A DNA stretch of 64,000 bases, from assembly GCF_001613935.1 (NCBI RefSeq), contig NZ_LQCI01000012.1, positions 310,001-374,000 on the forward strand, read 5' to 3'. Positions 51,083 through 58,747 of the stretch are shown piece by piece. Position 1 is the first letter of the stretch, and the number at the start of each line of letters is the position of its first letter. This DNA comes from Amycolatopsis regifaucium. GTDB taxonomy: Bacteria > Actinomycetota > Actinomycetes > Mycobacteriales > Pseudonocardiaceae. The position numbers and the translations under genes were made by a program. Under the pieces are notes generated by a model that worked only from the letters and a program-made list of their open reading frames with translations, was not told the origin of the DNA and did not search any database.

Positions 51083-52036
51083 CGTCAGGGGCTGGGCCAG
51101 CCGGTCGTAGAGGTCCAGCAGTTCGGCGAGCTTGGCGGAGGTCAGGACGTGCGCGCTGTCGAGGTCGAAGACCCGGAACCGATTGCCAGGGGTCCGCTCG
51201 TCCGCCTCCCGGATCATCCGGTCCTGCAGGGCGAGCGGGACGACGTCGTCGCGCAGGTGCCGGACGTAGACGCGCGGGATGCGCCCCCAAGTGCGCAGGT
51301 CACCGCGTGAATCGACCTCGCTCTTCCCGGGCAGTTCGTCCGGCATCATGGAGTTCAGGAACGTGTGGAACTCGGCGTCGGTGCTGTCGCTCATGAAGGC
51401 CTCTTTCGCCTTCGCGAGGCGCACGGGGTCGGCGATGCGCCAGTTCGACCGGTAGGCCCCGATCGTCGCCGGATCGCCGGCCATGAATTCGAGAAGTGCC
51501 GTCACCCGCGTCGTCGAGCCTTCCGCGGTGCCGAGGTACTCGCCGGGAGTGCGGAGCGCGCTGCAGCAGAACGCGGTGTCGTAGATCAGCAGGTCGATCA
51601 GTCGCGGCACCTGGTTCGCGACCAGGCTGATCGCCGCACCGCCGATGCTGGCGCCGACGAGCACGACCGGGCCGTGCGCGGCCGCCCGGCGGACGGTCTC
51701 GACCGTCGCGGCGATGTGGTCGGCCACGGTCACCCCGGCCAGCGGTGACGGCTCGGTCGCGAACGCGGCGAGGTCCTGCGGGGCCTGGTACGAAAGCCGG
51801 AACTGGGCATCGGTCGGTCGCTGGCCGGGCAGATCGACGCCGACGCAGCGATAACCGCGCAGCACCAGTTCGTTCGGGACGCCGGAGACGCCGTTCGCGC
51901 CCGCGGCGAAGACGAACGTCGGGACGCCGCGCCGTTCACGCGCGGACGCCGGGCCCGTGGTGGCGAGTCCGGTGATGCCTGCCAGTCCGGCGACGGTGAT
52001 CGCCCTGCGACGCGTGGGGTCGTTCATGCCGTCCAT
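51074..52036 (-). CDS. Secreted alpha/beta hydrolase (twin-arginine signal)
   Basis: 320 aa counted from ATG 52036; ATG 52027 is also possible. A twin-arginine-like signal (PTRRRAITVAGLAGITGLA) ends near residue 33. The mature protein is an alpha/beta hydrolase: FVFAAGANGVSG (oxyanion strand), nucleophile elbow VVLVGASIGGAAISLVA with Ser, and a C-terminal DSAHVLTSAKLAELL with the His. It probably acts on an ester outside the membrane. The palindrome at 51020 supplies its stop codon. Confidence 0.8.
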   Translation of the reverse strand: MDGMNDPTRRRAITVAGLAGITGLATTGPASARERRGVPTFVFAAGANGVSGVPNELVLRGYRCVGVDLPGQRPTDAQFRLSYQAPQDLAAFATEPSPLAGVTVADHIAATVETVRRAAAHGPVVLVGASIGGAAISLVANQVPRLIDLLIYDTAFCCSALRTPGEYLGTAEGSTTRVTALLEFMAGDPATIGAYRSNWRIADPVRLAKAKEAFMSDSTDAEFHTFLNSMMPDELPGKSEVDSRGDLRTWGRIPRVYVRHLRDDVVPLALQDRMIREADERTPGNRFRVFDLDSAHVLTSAKLAELLDLYDRLAQPLTRV

Positions 52037-52103
52037 GCAACCGGGCACGCCGGTCGCATGGACAGCCGAAGAAGTGGTGTTCCGCCGCTACGAAAGTTGC
52101 GGA

Positions 52104-52964
52104 TCAGGAGTAGCTGTAGAAACCGCGGCCGGTCTTCTTGCCGAGCAGGCCGGCGTCGACCATGCGCAGCAGCAGCGGTGGCGAGGAGTACAGCGGCTCC
52201 TTGAACTCGGCGTACATCGAGTCCGCGATCGCCTTGATGGTGTCCAGGCCGATCAGGTCCGAAAGCCGCAGCGGGCCCATCGGGTGCGCGGTGCCGAGCT
52301 CCATCCCGCGGTCGATGTCCTCGGCCGACGCGAAGCCCGACTCGATCATCCGGATCGCCGAAAGCAGATACGGCACGAGCAGCGAGTTCACGATGAACCC
52401 GGCTCGGTCCTGCGACCGGATCACCGTCTTGGCCAGCGCCGACGTCGCGTGCTCCTCCGCGCGGCGGGCGGTGTCGTCGCTGGTCAGCAGCGAGGGCACC
52501 AGCTCCACGAGCGGCAGCACCGGGACCGGGTTGAAGAAGTGGATGCCGATCACCTGCTGCGGGCGGCCGGTGGCCATCCCGAGCTTCATGATCGGAATCG
52601 AGGAGGTGTTGGACGCGAACACCGCGTCCTCACGCTCGACGATCTTGTCCAGCGACCGGAACACCTCGACCTTGGCCTGCTCCTGTTCCAGGATGGCCTC
52701 GATGACGAGGTCGCGGTCGGCGAACTCGCCGATCTCGGTGGTGAAGCGGAGCCGTCCGAGCGCCGCGTCGGCGTCTTCCCGCGAGAGCTTCCCGTTCTTG
52801 ACGCCGCGTTGCAGCGACTTCTCGATCCGCGCCCGCCCGGCGTCCAGCGCCGGCTGGTTCACCTCGGTGACGAGCACGTCCAAACCGGCACGCGCGTGCA
52901 CCTCGGCGATGCCGGAGCCCATGAGACCGGCTCCGACGACACCTACTCGGGATACGTCAGACAT
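52104..52964 (-). CDS. 3-hydroxybutyryl-CoA dehydrogenase
   Basis: 286 aa from ATG 52964, with GAGG upstream. N-terminal SRVGVVGAGLMGSGIAEVHA is the NAD-binding Rossmann fold, SNTSSIPIMKLG and GIHFFNPVPVLPLVELVPS hold the catalytic Ser/His/Glu, and the C-terminal helical domain ends LGKKTGRGFYSYS. It interconverts 3-hydroxybutyryl-CoA and acetoacetyl-CoA in fatty-acid or polyhydroxybutyrate metabolism. It is close to the mycobacterial FadB2 group. Confidence 0.92.
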   Translation of the reverse strand: MSDVSRVGVVGAGLMGSGIAEVHARAGLDVLVTEVNQPALDAGRARIEKSLQRGVKNGKLSREDADAALGRLRFTTEIGEFADRDLVIEAILEQEQAKVEVFRSLDKIVEREDAVFASNTSSIPIMKLGMATGRPQQVIGIHFFNPVPVLPLVELVPSLLTSDDTARRAEEHATSALAKTVIRSQDRAGFIVNSLLVPYLLSAIRMIESGFASAEDIDRGMELGTAHPMGPLRLSDLIGLDTIKAIADSMYAEFKEPLYSSPPLLLRMVDAGLLGKKTGRGFYSYS

Positions 52965-52990
52965 GGCACCTCTTCCATATTTTGGGCAGC

Positions 52991-53050
52991 ACGCGACACG
53001 CGAGGGTGGTTACCGGGGCAAGCCCCGATCCACCCTCGCGTGTCACGCGT
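52991..53050 (-). terminator. Terminator-like double hairpin after DUF3073
   Basis: Outer arms (52991-53009 and 53030-53050) pair over 19 bp apart from a 2-nt bulge. An inner hairpin CGGGGC-AA-GCCCCG (53014-53027) sits in the loop. It starts 3 nt after the DUF3073 stop and precedes the hydroxybutyryl-CoA dehydrogenase. Confidence 0.75.
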
Positions 53051-53053
53051 TGC

Positions 53054-53239
53054 TCAGCGGCGGTATTCGTCGTACCCGTCGTACGGGTCGTCGTCATACC
53101 GCTTGTCGTCCTCGTGCCTGTCTTCCGAGGAACTACTGGACAGCTCGCGCTGCAAAGCATCGAAGTCGGTTTCGTGCGAGCTGTACTTGAGCTCGCGCGC
53201 CACCTTCGTCTGCTTGGCCTTAGCCCGGCCGCGCCCCAT
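53054..53239 (-). CDS. DUF3073 small acidic/basic protein
   Basis: 61 aa from ATG 53239, with GAGGGGG 8 nt upstream; a longer frame to 53305 is rejected. Pattern: a basic N-terminus (MGRGRAKAKQTKVARELKYS), then a Ser/Asp/Glu-rich acidic tail ending in Tyr/Asp/Arg. This matches DUF3073, whose mycobacterial member (Rv0810c, from memory) follows purM. The function is unknown. The ~207-nt gap to the next gene contains a possible promoter for it but no other feature. Confidence 0.85.
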   Translation of the reverse strand: MGRGRAKAKQTKVARELKYSSHETDFDALQRELSSSSSEDRHEDDKRYDDDPYDGYDEYRR

Positions 53240-53446
53240 GGCTCGACCCCCTCGCACAGGGGCGGGGCGGCCGGGGGAATCGGCGGCCCCGCATCGTCTC
53301 GACAATTATTTCCTGCTGACACCGTACCGTGTCCGGGGGGTTGGATGCGACGTGGCACGGTGTGCCGGTGGCGACAGTGTTCCCCGAACGCCGGTTACCG
53401 GCCGGTCGGTGGCGATAGTCGCAGGTCGGCGTGTCACGATGCTCGT

Positions 53447-54346
53447 GTGCCCCGTCCGTTCGCGGCTTATCTCCGCGTCTATGAGCCCCTGCTCGCGCTG
53501 GGTGATCCACCGGACGAACGCCTGCTGGAGGCCGTGGAAGCGGCCCGGCTCGATCGTTCGGCCGCCGGGCTGCGCGAACAGGCATTGTGGCTCAAGTCAC
53601 AGCATGTCGGCCGGTTGCTGCCCGCCGAGCTCGCGGACGGCAGGCCGTCGCCCAGTCTGATCACCGACGTCCTCGTCCTGGACCCGGAAGACGTGCCGGA
53701 GGGTGAGCACGGCGACGCGGGGCCGGGGCCACTGGTCTGCCCGATGGAGATCCGCGCCCGCTCGGCCGCGGCACTGGTGACCTTTCTCGGTGACGCCCAT
53801 CCGGCGTTGAGGAACTCGGTGCTCGACGCGGGCGGCGCTTCGCTCGACATGATCCGTTCGCGGGCGAAGTCGGCCATCAATGATCTGACCGCCGGTGCCT
53901 CGCACACGCTCTCGACGACGTGGACCGTTCCGCTCCCGTGGTTCGTCCTGTTCGATCCCGGCATGCGCCGGGTCAAACTGGGCAAGGGCCGCCACGACCC
54001 CGAACGCGAGGTGTCGTGGCGGGTCTCGATCGCCGACGCGCGGCATCGCGCCCGCGAGGTCGGCGACCTGCTCGAAGCGACCTTCGGTGACTCCGGGCCC
54101 GGCAGGGTGCTTCTCGAAACGCGACGCTGGCTCGACAGCTTCCACCCCGGCTCCGCGGTCGAACTCGACTACGGCGGTCTCGTCCAACTCTTCGCCGACT
54201 CGATCCTGCAGGCCGACACGACCGCCGAAGAGGTGCACGACATCCTCGACGCGCTTCGCACCGGCAATGTCGACGAGTTGGCGGAGCTGTTCGCCGACCT
54301 GCGGGACTTCTGGGGCGACCTGGCCGCGCGAGAACGCGCGAACTAG
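53447..54346 (+). CDS. Conserved actinobacterial protein of unknown function
   Basis: 299 aa from GTG 53447; the open frame to 52982 is a GC-rich artefact. The start PRPFAAYLRVYEPLLALG is followed by a helical N-terminal third and a mixed domain with VCPMEIRARSAAALVTFLGD, TWTVPLPWFVLFDPGMRRVK and EREVSWRVSIADARHRAREV. There is no signal peptide or membrane segment. A CACGAT box lies 6 nt upstream of the GTG. It is convergent with the asparaginase gene (4-nt overlap). No family function can be given. Confidence 0.7.
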   Translation: MPRPFAAYLRVYEPLLALGDPPDERLLEAVEAARLDRSAAGLREQALWLKSQHVGRLLPAELADGRPSPSLITDVLVLDPEDVPEGEHGDAGPGPLVCPMEIRARSAAALVTFLGDAHPALRNSVLDAGGASLDMIRSRAKSAINDLTAGASHTLSTTWTVPLPWFVLFDPGMRRVKLGKGRHDPEREVSWRVSIADARHRAREVGDLLEATFGDSGPGRVLLETRRWLDSFHPGSAVELDYGGLVQLFADSILQADTTAEEVHDILDALRTGNVDELAELFADLRDFWGDLAARERAN

Positions 54347-55290
54347 CCGAAGAGACCGGCGGTGACGCGCAGTTCGCCGACCGGTTTCCCGCCACCGAGG
54401 ACGACGTTGTGCGCGAGGGCCTCGGCTTCGTCACCCGGATCGATGCCGAGGTGACGCAGAGTCGCGAGCAGTAGCGGCAGCCGGGCCCGCGCGGCGCCGT
54501 CGTCGATCTTGAGCGCCAGCGCGGTGCCGTCAGGGAGCGCGAACGAGTGCACTCCCTCGGCGCCGCCCTTCGAGAGGAGGCCGTCGACGTTCCGCATCAG
54601 CACGGTGTCCTCGCGGCCGGTGCCCGCGACCTGCCACGGATACGCGCGGACGGCGTCCGCGACCCGGCGTTCCGGCCCGCCGATGGCGGTGACCAGCCTG
54701 CCGAACGAGCGGGCGAGGCCGGTGAGGGAGAACGCGAACAGTGGGGCGCCGCAGCCGTCGACGCCGACCGTTTCGATCGGTTCACAGGTGAGGTCGGCGA
54801 TGGTGGCCCGGATGAGTTCTTGCAGCGGATGATTCGCGGCCACGTAATCCGTGGTGGACCAGCCGAGCTGGGCGCAGGTGCTGAGCATCGCGGCGTGTTT
54901 GCCGGAGCAGTTCATGGCGGCCCGGCGTTTCCCGGCGGCGGCCACGGCGAGCATGCTCGGCTCGTGCAGCGGGAAGGCGGGCGGGCACGCCAGCGCGTCC
55001 TCGGTCAGCCCCGTGCGGGCGAGCATCGACAAAGCGCCCTCGACGTGGCCGGGTTCGCCGTTGTGCGATCCGCAGCCCAGGGCGAGTTCCTTGTCGCCGA
55101 TGGTGAGGCCGGCGCGCAGCATCCCGACCGCTTGGAGAGGCTTGTTGGACGAGCGTGGGTAGACCGGCCGCTCGACGTCGCCCGCGAAGAACCGCACCGA
55201 GCCGTCCGGGGCCGTGATCACCAGCGCGCCGCGGTGGACGCTCTCCACGAAACCGGACCGGACGACCTCGACCAGGACGGGGTTCGTCAC
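54343..55290 (-). CDS. L-asparaginase II (PF06089-type)
   Basis: 315 aa from ATG 55290. It resembles the asparaginase II family of actinobacteria and rhizobia: VRSGFVESVHRGALVI, YPRSSNKPLQAVGMLRAG, ALGCGSHNGEPGHV, NCSGKHAAMLSTCAQLGW and GVDGCGAPLFAFSLTG. It hydrolyses asparagine to aspartate and ammonia without a signal peptide, so it acts in the cytosol. It starts within the last codons of rsiG (4-nt overlap), so the two form an operon. Confidence 0.87.
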   Translation of the reverse strand: MTNPVLVEVVRSGFVESVHRGALVITAPDGSVRFFAGDVERPVYPRSSNKPLQAVGMLRAGLTIGDKELALGCGSHNGEPGHVEGALSMLARTGLTEDALACPPAFPLHEPSMLAVAAAGKRRAAMNCSGKHAAMLSTCAQLGWSTTDYVAANHPLQELIRATIADLTCEPIETVGVDGCGAPLFAFSLTGLARSFGRLVTAIGGPERRVADAVRAYPWQVAGTGREDTVLMRNVDGLLSKGGAEGVHSFALPDGTALALKIDDGAARARLPLLLATLRHLGIDPGDEAEALAHNVVLGGGKPVGELRVTAGLFG

Positions 55291-55850
55291 TCGGGTCCGC
55301 CGCGTTCGGTGTCGAGCAGATCGTCGACGGAAGCCGTGCCCTTGCGGTAGCGGGTGGCGATCTCGGCGTTGATCGTGTCCATCACGCCCTGCACCTCGCG
55401 GCGGTACGAGGAGACGGAAACCTCTTCGTCGGCGTACCGGTTGAGGGCGCTGATCAGCTGCTCGTCCGACAGGGTGCTCACGTCGGAAAGATCCGTGTCG
55501 CCGATGAGCGCCTCGGCGAACCGCCGGTGCTCACCCGCCCGCGACGGCTCCAGCCGCTGATGCCTGCCCGAACCCGTCGCCGGCCCGATCGCGTTGTCCG
55601 CCAGGATCGCGGCCAGCCGCTCGACGACGCTGCGCTCCCCGCCCGAACTCCGGCGCTCCTGCTCGGCCCGCACGATGTCGATCCGCGCGTGCAACAGCCG
55701 CCGCAGGTACGACAGGTCGGTCTCCTCCTGCGCGGCCTCGTCACGGCGCTCGCGCAGCACGGAAAGGGGCAGCTCGCCGAGGTCGCTGAGATACCCAGGG
55801 CCGAGCACGCGGTCGATACGACGGCGACCACCGGGCCGGACTTCGATCAC
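55287..55850 (-). CDS. rsiG: RsiG-family anti-sigma factor (c-di-GMP-dependent, for WhiG-type sigma)
   Basis: 187 aa from GTG 55850. Two long helices carry the RsiG pattern E(X)3S(X)2R(X)3Q(X)3D. The C-terminal copy is complete (E143, S147, R150, Q154, D158). The N-terminal copy is E43, S47, R50, H54, D58, with His for Gln. In Streptomyces, RsiG loaded with a c-di-GMP dimer holds sigma WhiG inactive and so delays sporulation. The protein has no membrane segment. It has its own leaderless-type promoter and is co-transcribed with asparaginase. The assignment is by motif, not by alignment. Confidence 0.85.
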   Translation of the reverse strand: MIEVRPGGRRRIDRVLGPGYLSDLGELPLSVLRERRDEAAQEETDLSYLRRLLHARIDIVRAEQERRSSGGERSVVERLAAILADNAIGPATGSGRHQRLEPSRAGEHRRFAEALIGDTDLSDVSTLSDEQLISALNRYADEEVSVSSYRREVQGVMDTINAEIATRYRKGTASVDDLLDTERGGPE

Positions 55851-55856
55851 CCGCGT

Positions 55857-55862
55857 AGCTTA
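55857..55862 (-). promoter_or_regulatory. Leaderless -10 box TAAGCT for rsiG
   Basis: On the minus strand TAAGCT ends 6 nt before GTG 55850. Confidence 0.45.
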
Positions 55863-56045
55863 TCGCGCTCCGGCGGAAATGTTCCGCACGGCGCGATACC
55901 ACAAGGATCTTTCGTCCTCCCGGAGACCTCCCCGGCGCGCCGCCGCTCTTTCGGTTCCTTCCAGAGCGCGCCCCCCACCCGTCCCGGGGGCGGCCCCTGG
56001 TCCAGTCTACCGGGGGTGGGGGTGGAAAAGGGCTGGTCGGCGAGG

Positions 56046-56075
56046 TTGTCCACAGGTGGACGGAGTTGTGGATAA
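56046..56075. promoter_or_regulatory. DnaA-box pair in opposite orientation
   Basis: TTGTCCACA (56046-56054) and TGTGGATAA (56067-56075, reverse of TTATCCACA) are both perfect consensus boxes 12 bp apart. A weaker TGTGGAAGG follows at 56078. They lie in the 478-nt gap 55851-56328, which otherwise holds three palindromes. Confidence 0.55.
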
Positions 56076-56112
56076 CTTGTGGAAGGGACGGTGGGCGAGT
56101 ACGTGAGGCAGT

Positions 56113-56168
56113 CCTTCACGGACACGCCGCCAGGGTGGAGTCCGGCGAGGGCGGGGTGTCAATGAAGG
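56113..56168. repeat. Degenerate TGAAGG-family inverted repeat
   Basis: CCTTCACGGACAC (56113-56125) and GTGTCAATGAAGG (56156-56168) pair at 11 of 13 positions across a 30-nt loop. Confidence 0.5.
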
Positions 56169-56187
56169 TTGTCGACGTGGGGGTTGT

Positions 56188-56230
56188 CCATGAAGGAATC
56201 GGGACACTCAACGTCCCAATTCCTTCATGG
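56188..56230. repeat. TGAAGG-family palindrome
   Basis: 18-nt arms (56188-56205 and 56213-56230) pair at 17 of 18 positions around a 7-nt loop. Confidence 0.65.
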
Positions 56231-56253
56231 ACGCGCCGCGAGGTCACAACGAA

Positions 56254-56300
56254 GCGAAGGCCTCCTTCCCTACGCTCAAGGTAGGGAAGGAGGCCTTCAC
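56254..56300. terminator. TGAAGG-family palindrome after ygfZ
   Basis: 20-nt arms (56254-56273 and 56281-56300) pair at 19 of 20 positions around GCTCAAG. It lies 29 nt beyond the ygfZ stop and has nearly the same sequence as 3473-3519. Confidence 0.7.
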
Positions 56301-56328
56301 GGCACGAGTCGGCAAAGCAGCGAAAGCT

Positions 56329-57465
56329 TCAGCTCCGCAGCCGCTGGGCGGCTTCCCGCCCAGGTGCGGGAGCCTCACCGGGAACGGAGTCCGGGTCGAT
56401 GGCCGCCTGCACGACGCGGTCCTCGGCGCCCACCAGCAGTTCGGCGCCCGGGCGTGTCGAGCGTTTGACCAGTGCGAGCGCGATCGGACCCAGTTCGTGG
56501 TGCTGCACCACGCTGCCGACGCGGCCGACCGTCCGCTCGCCGACGACCACCGGATCGCCGGTCTCCGGGGTGATCTCCGGCGAACCGTCCAGATGCAGCA
56601 GCGCCATGTACCGCGGCGGCCGCCCGACGTTGTGGACCTTCGCGACGGTCTCTTGCCCGCGGTAGCAGCCCTTCGCCACGTGCGCGGCGGAGTCGACCCA
56701 GTTCACCTCGTGCGGGATCGTGCGGTCGTCGGTGTCGATGCCCAGCCGCGGCCGCAGCGACTCGACCCGCAGCGCGTCGAACGCCCAGCTGCCCGCCGGT
56801 CGCGCGCCCGCGTCGGTCAGCCGGCGCCACCAGGCCGCCAGGTCCGCGCGAGGCACGGCGAGGTCGACGCTGTTCCGCCCGGGCCACGGCATCCGCCGTG
56901 CGAAACCGCCGGGAATCGGAATCACGGAGTACGCGTCCGAGCCCAGCGAGACGTCCACGGCGGACAGGACGCGGTCCGCGTCGGGACCGAGGACGGTCAG
57001 CAGTGCCAGTTCACCGGAGACATCGCGGATGTCCACTTTGGACCAGAACTTCATCGCTTCGAGGTACTCGCGCAGCGGCTGCTTGCCACCGGACGGCAGC
57101 GCGCTCGACGCCACCGCGCCCCGGTCGCTGTCCAGCCACACCGTGCCGTCCGCGTGCGCGACGACCATGTGGGTGTCGACGCGGCCCTGGCTGTCCAGGA
57201 CGAGCGCCTCGGTGCCGGTGCCTTCCGCGAGCCCGGTGACGTGCTGCGAGATCACCAAATGCAGCCAGGACAACCGTTCTTCCCCGGTCACGGCCAGGAT
57301 CTCGCGGTGCGAACGGTCGATCACGACCGCGCCGCGCGCCGCCGTCCGTTGCTCGGCGAACGGGTCTCCCCAATGCCACGGGACACCCTCTTCAGGATGC
57401 CCGTCGGGTGCCGCGATCGGTCCGGGAAGGTCGAGCAGGGGGGAGCGGTAGGGCATAAAACCCAT
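56329..57465 (-). CDS. ygfZ: Folate-binding YgfZ-type protein
   Basis: 378 aa from ATG 57465; ATG 57456 is also possible, and a longer frame to 58296 lies on the opposite strand of pabC and is rejected. The signature KGCYRGQETVAK contains the conserved Cys of YgfZ proteins. The fold is that of the aminomethyltransferase (GcvT) family: GEERLSWLHLVISQHVTGL near the N-terminus and VNWVDSAAHVAKGCYRG in the centre. YgfZ uses tetrahydrofolate to support iron-sulfur enzymes. It is divergent from pabC, a folate-pathway gene, with only 21 nt between them. Confidence 0.88.
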   Translation of the reverse strand: MGFMPYRSPLLDLPGPIAAPDGHPEEGVPWHWGDPFAEQRTAARGAVVIDRSHREILAVTGEERLSWLHLVISQHVTGLAEGTGTEALVLDSQGRVDTHMVVAHADGTVWLDSDRGAVASSALPSGGKQPLREYLEAMKFWSKVDIRDVSGELALLTVLGPDADRVLSAVDVSLGSDAYSVIPIPGGFARRMPWPGRNSVDLAVPRADLAAWWRRLTDAGARPAGSWAFDALRVESLRPRLGIDTDDRTIPHEVNWVDSAAHVAKGCYRGQETVAKVHNVGRPPRYMALLHLDGSPEITPETGDPVVVGERTVGRVGSVVQHHELGPIALALVKRSTRPGAELLVGAEDRVVQAAIDPDSVPGEAPAPGREAAQRLRS

Positions 57466-57474
57466 GTTAGTGAG

Positions 57475-57480
57475 TACCGT
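57475..57480 (+). promoter_or_regulatory. Leaderless -10 box TACCGT for pabC
   Basis: TACCGT ends 6 nt before ATG 57487, inside the short divergent region shared with ygfZ. Confidence 0.45.
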
Positions 57481-57486
57481 GTCGGT

Positions 57487-58341
57487 ATGCGCGTGCTTGC
57501 CTTTCTCGACGGGACCCTGGCCGACCCCGAAGCCGCTCACCTGCGGGTGGACGATCTCGGACTGCTTCGCGGGGACGGCGTGTTCGAGACCATCCTCGTA
57601 GTCGACGGGCGGCCTCGTGAGCTGCGCCCGCATCTCGATCGGCTGGCCCGTTCCGCCGCCATGCTCGACCTCCCGGCGCCCGACCTCGCCGCTTGGGAGC
57701 GGGCCGCGCGGACCGTCATCGACAACTGGACCGGCAGCGCCGAGATCGCGCTGAAACTGGTCTACACCAGGGGGATCGACGGCGACCCCGACGAGAAGCC
57801 GTTCGGGTTCGCGCTCGGCGTGGAGATCGACGAGAAGGTACTGCGCGCCCGTGTCGAAGGCGTCGCGGCGATCACCCTCGAACGCGGTATCGACCCCGGC
57901 CTCGCCGAGCGCGCGCCGTGGCTGTTGCTGGGCGCGAAGTCCATTTCCTACGGCATCAACATGGCCGCGCTGCGCGAGGCAGGCCGCCGCGGCGCGAGCG
58001 ATGTGATTTTCACCGCCGCCGACGGTTCGGTCTTCGAAGGGCCGACTTCGACGGTCGTCCTCGCGAAGGACAGGACGCTCTACACGCCGCCGGCGACCAT
58101 CGGCATCTTGCCGGGGACGACGCAGGCGGCGTTGTTCCGCGGTGCCGAGCGGGCGGGCTGGTCGATCAAGGTCGAGCCGCTCGGTGTCTCGGACCTCACC
58201 GAGGGCGAAGGCCTCTTCCTCGCCTCGTCGGTCCGCAAGCTGACCAGGGTGCACACGCTCGACGGCGTCGCGCTGAGCGACTCCAGCGCGGTCCACGCCG
58301 AACTGGCCGCCGCCTACGAGAGCGAATACGCGATCAGCTGA
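57487..58341 (+). CDS. pabC: Class IV aminotransferase / aminodeoxychorismate lyase-like
   Basis: 284 aa from ATG 57487. It is a fold-type IV PLP protein: RVDDLGLLRGDGVFETILVV at the start, HLDRLARSAAMLDL, the Schiff-base Lys in LLGAKSISYGINM, VFEGPTSTVVL and a final FLASSVRKLTRVHTL. Aminodeoxychorismate lyase makes 4-aminobenzoate for folate. Branched-chain or D-amino-acid aminotransferase activity cannot be excluded. The divergent pairing with the folate-dependent ygfZ favours PabC. Confidence 0.8.
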   Translation: MRVLAFLDGTLADPEAAHLRVDDLGLLRGDGVFETILVVDGRPRELRPHLDRLARSAAMLDLPAPDLAAWERAARTVIDNWTGSAEIALKLVYTRGIDGDPDEKPFGFALGVEIDEKVLRARVEGVAAITLERGIDPGLAERAPWLLLGAKSISYGINMAALREAGRRGASDVIFTAADGSVFEGPTSTVVLAKDRTLYTPPATIGILPGTTQAALFRGAERAGWSIKVEPLGVSDLTEGEGLFLASSVRKLTRVHTLDGVALSDSSAVHAELAAAYESEYAIS

Positions 58342-58747
58342 GCGGGCTGATGATCAGCAGATGCGGCAGGATCGCTTCCTCGCGGTAGGCCGCGATCTTG
58401 TGGTGCCCGTCGAGGATCACCGCCGCGTCCGCGGTTTCCAGCACCACGGCCACCGGACGGTGCCCGCTCTTGATCGCCGTCCGGTAGTAGCCGACCCGCG
58501 AGACGTCGGCGGGCGGCCAGTCGGCACTCGGGGTCAGGTACCGGTCCTCGACCAGTCGCTCGGGTCCGGTGACCTGGTACTCGCCGTCGGCGAAGAGATC
58601 GAGAAGCGGGCGAAGCGTGTCGCCGAGCGGGCGTCGCATCTGGCCGGTGGCCAGCGCGATCCGCAGCGACTGCGGGAGTTCCGGTTGGGTTGGGACGCTG
58701 TTCGTGTCGATGACACCCGTGCCACCGTCGACCTTTACCTGTTCCAC
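58334..58747 (-). CDS. Small ParB/Srx-fold-like hypothetical protein
   Basis: 137 aa from GTG 58747, with GAGGG upstream. The C-terminal half has VILDGHHKIAAYREE, close to the DGHHR motif of ParB/sulfiredoxin-like nucleotide-binding domains. The N-terminal half (RIALATGQMRRPLGDTLRPL, then VEDRYLTPSADWPPAD) is not recognised. It overlaps the pxpC stop by 13 nt and the convergent pabC stop by 8 nt. The function is unknown. Confidence 0.6.
   Translation of the reverse strand: MEQVKVDGGTGVIDTNSVPTQPELPQSLRIALATGQMRRPLGDTLRPLLDLFADGEYQVTGPERLVEDRYLTPSADWPPADVSRVGYYRTAIKSGHRPVAVVLETADAAVILDGHHKIAAYREEAILPHLLIISPLS

Noticed and set aside
57466..58296. Long upstream extension of ygfZ
   Set aside because: It lies opposite the whole of pabC, a conserved gene on the other strand; ygfZ is full length from ATG 57465.
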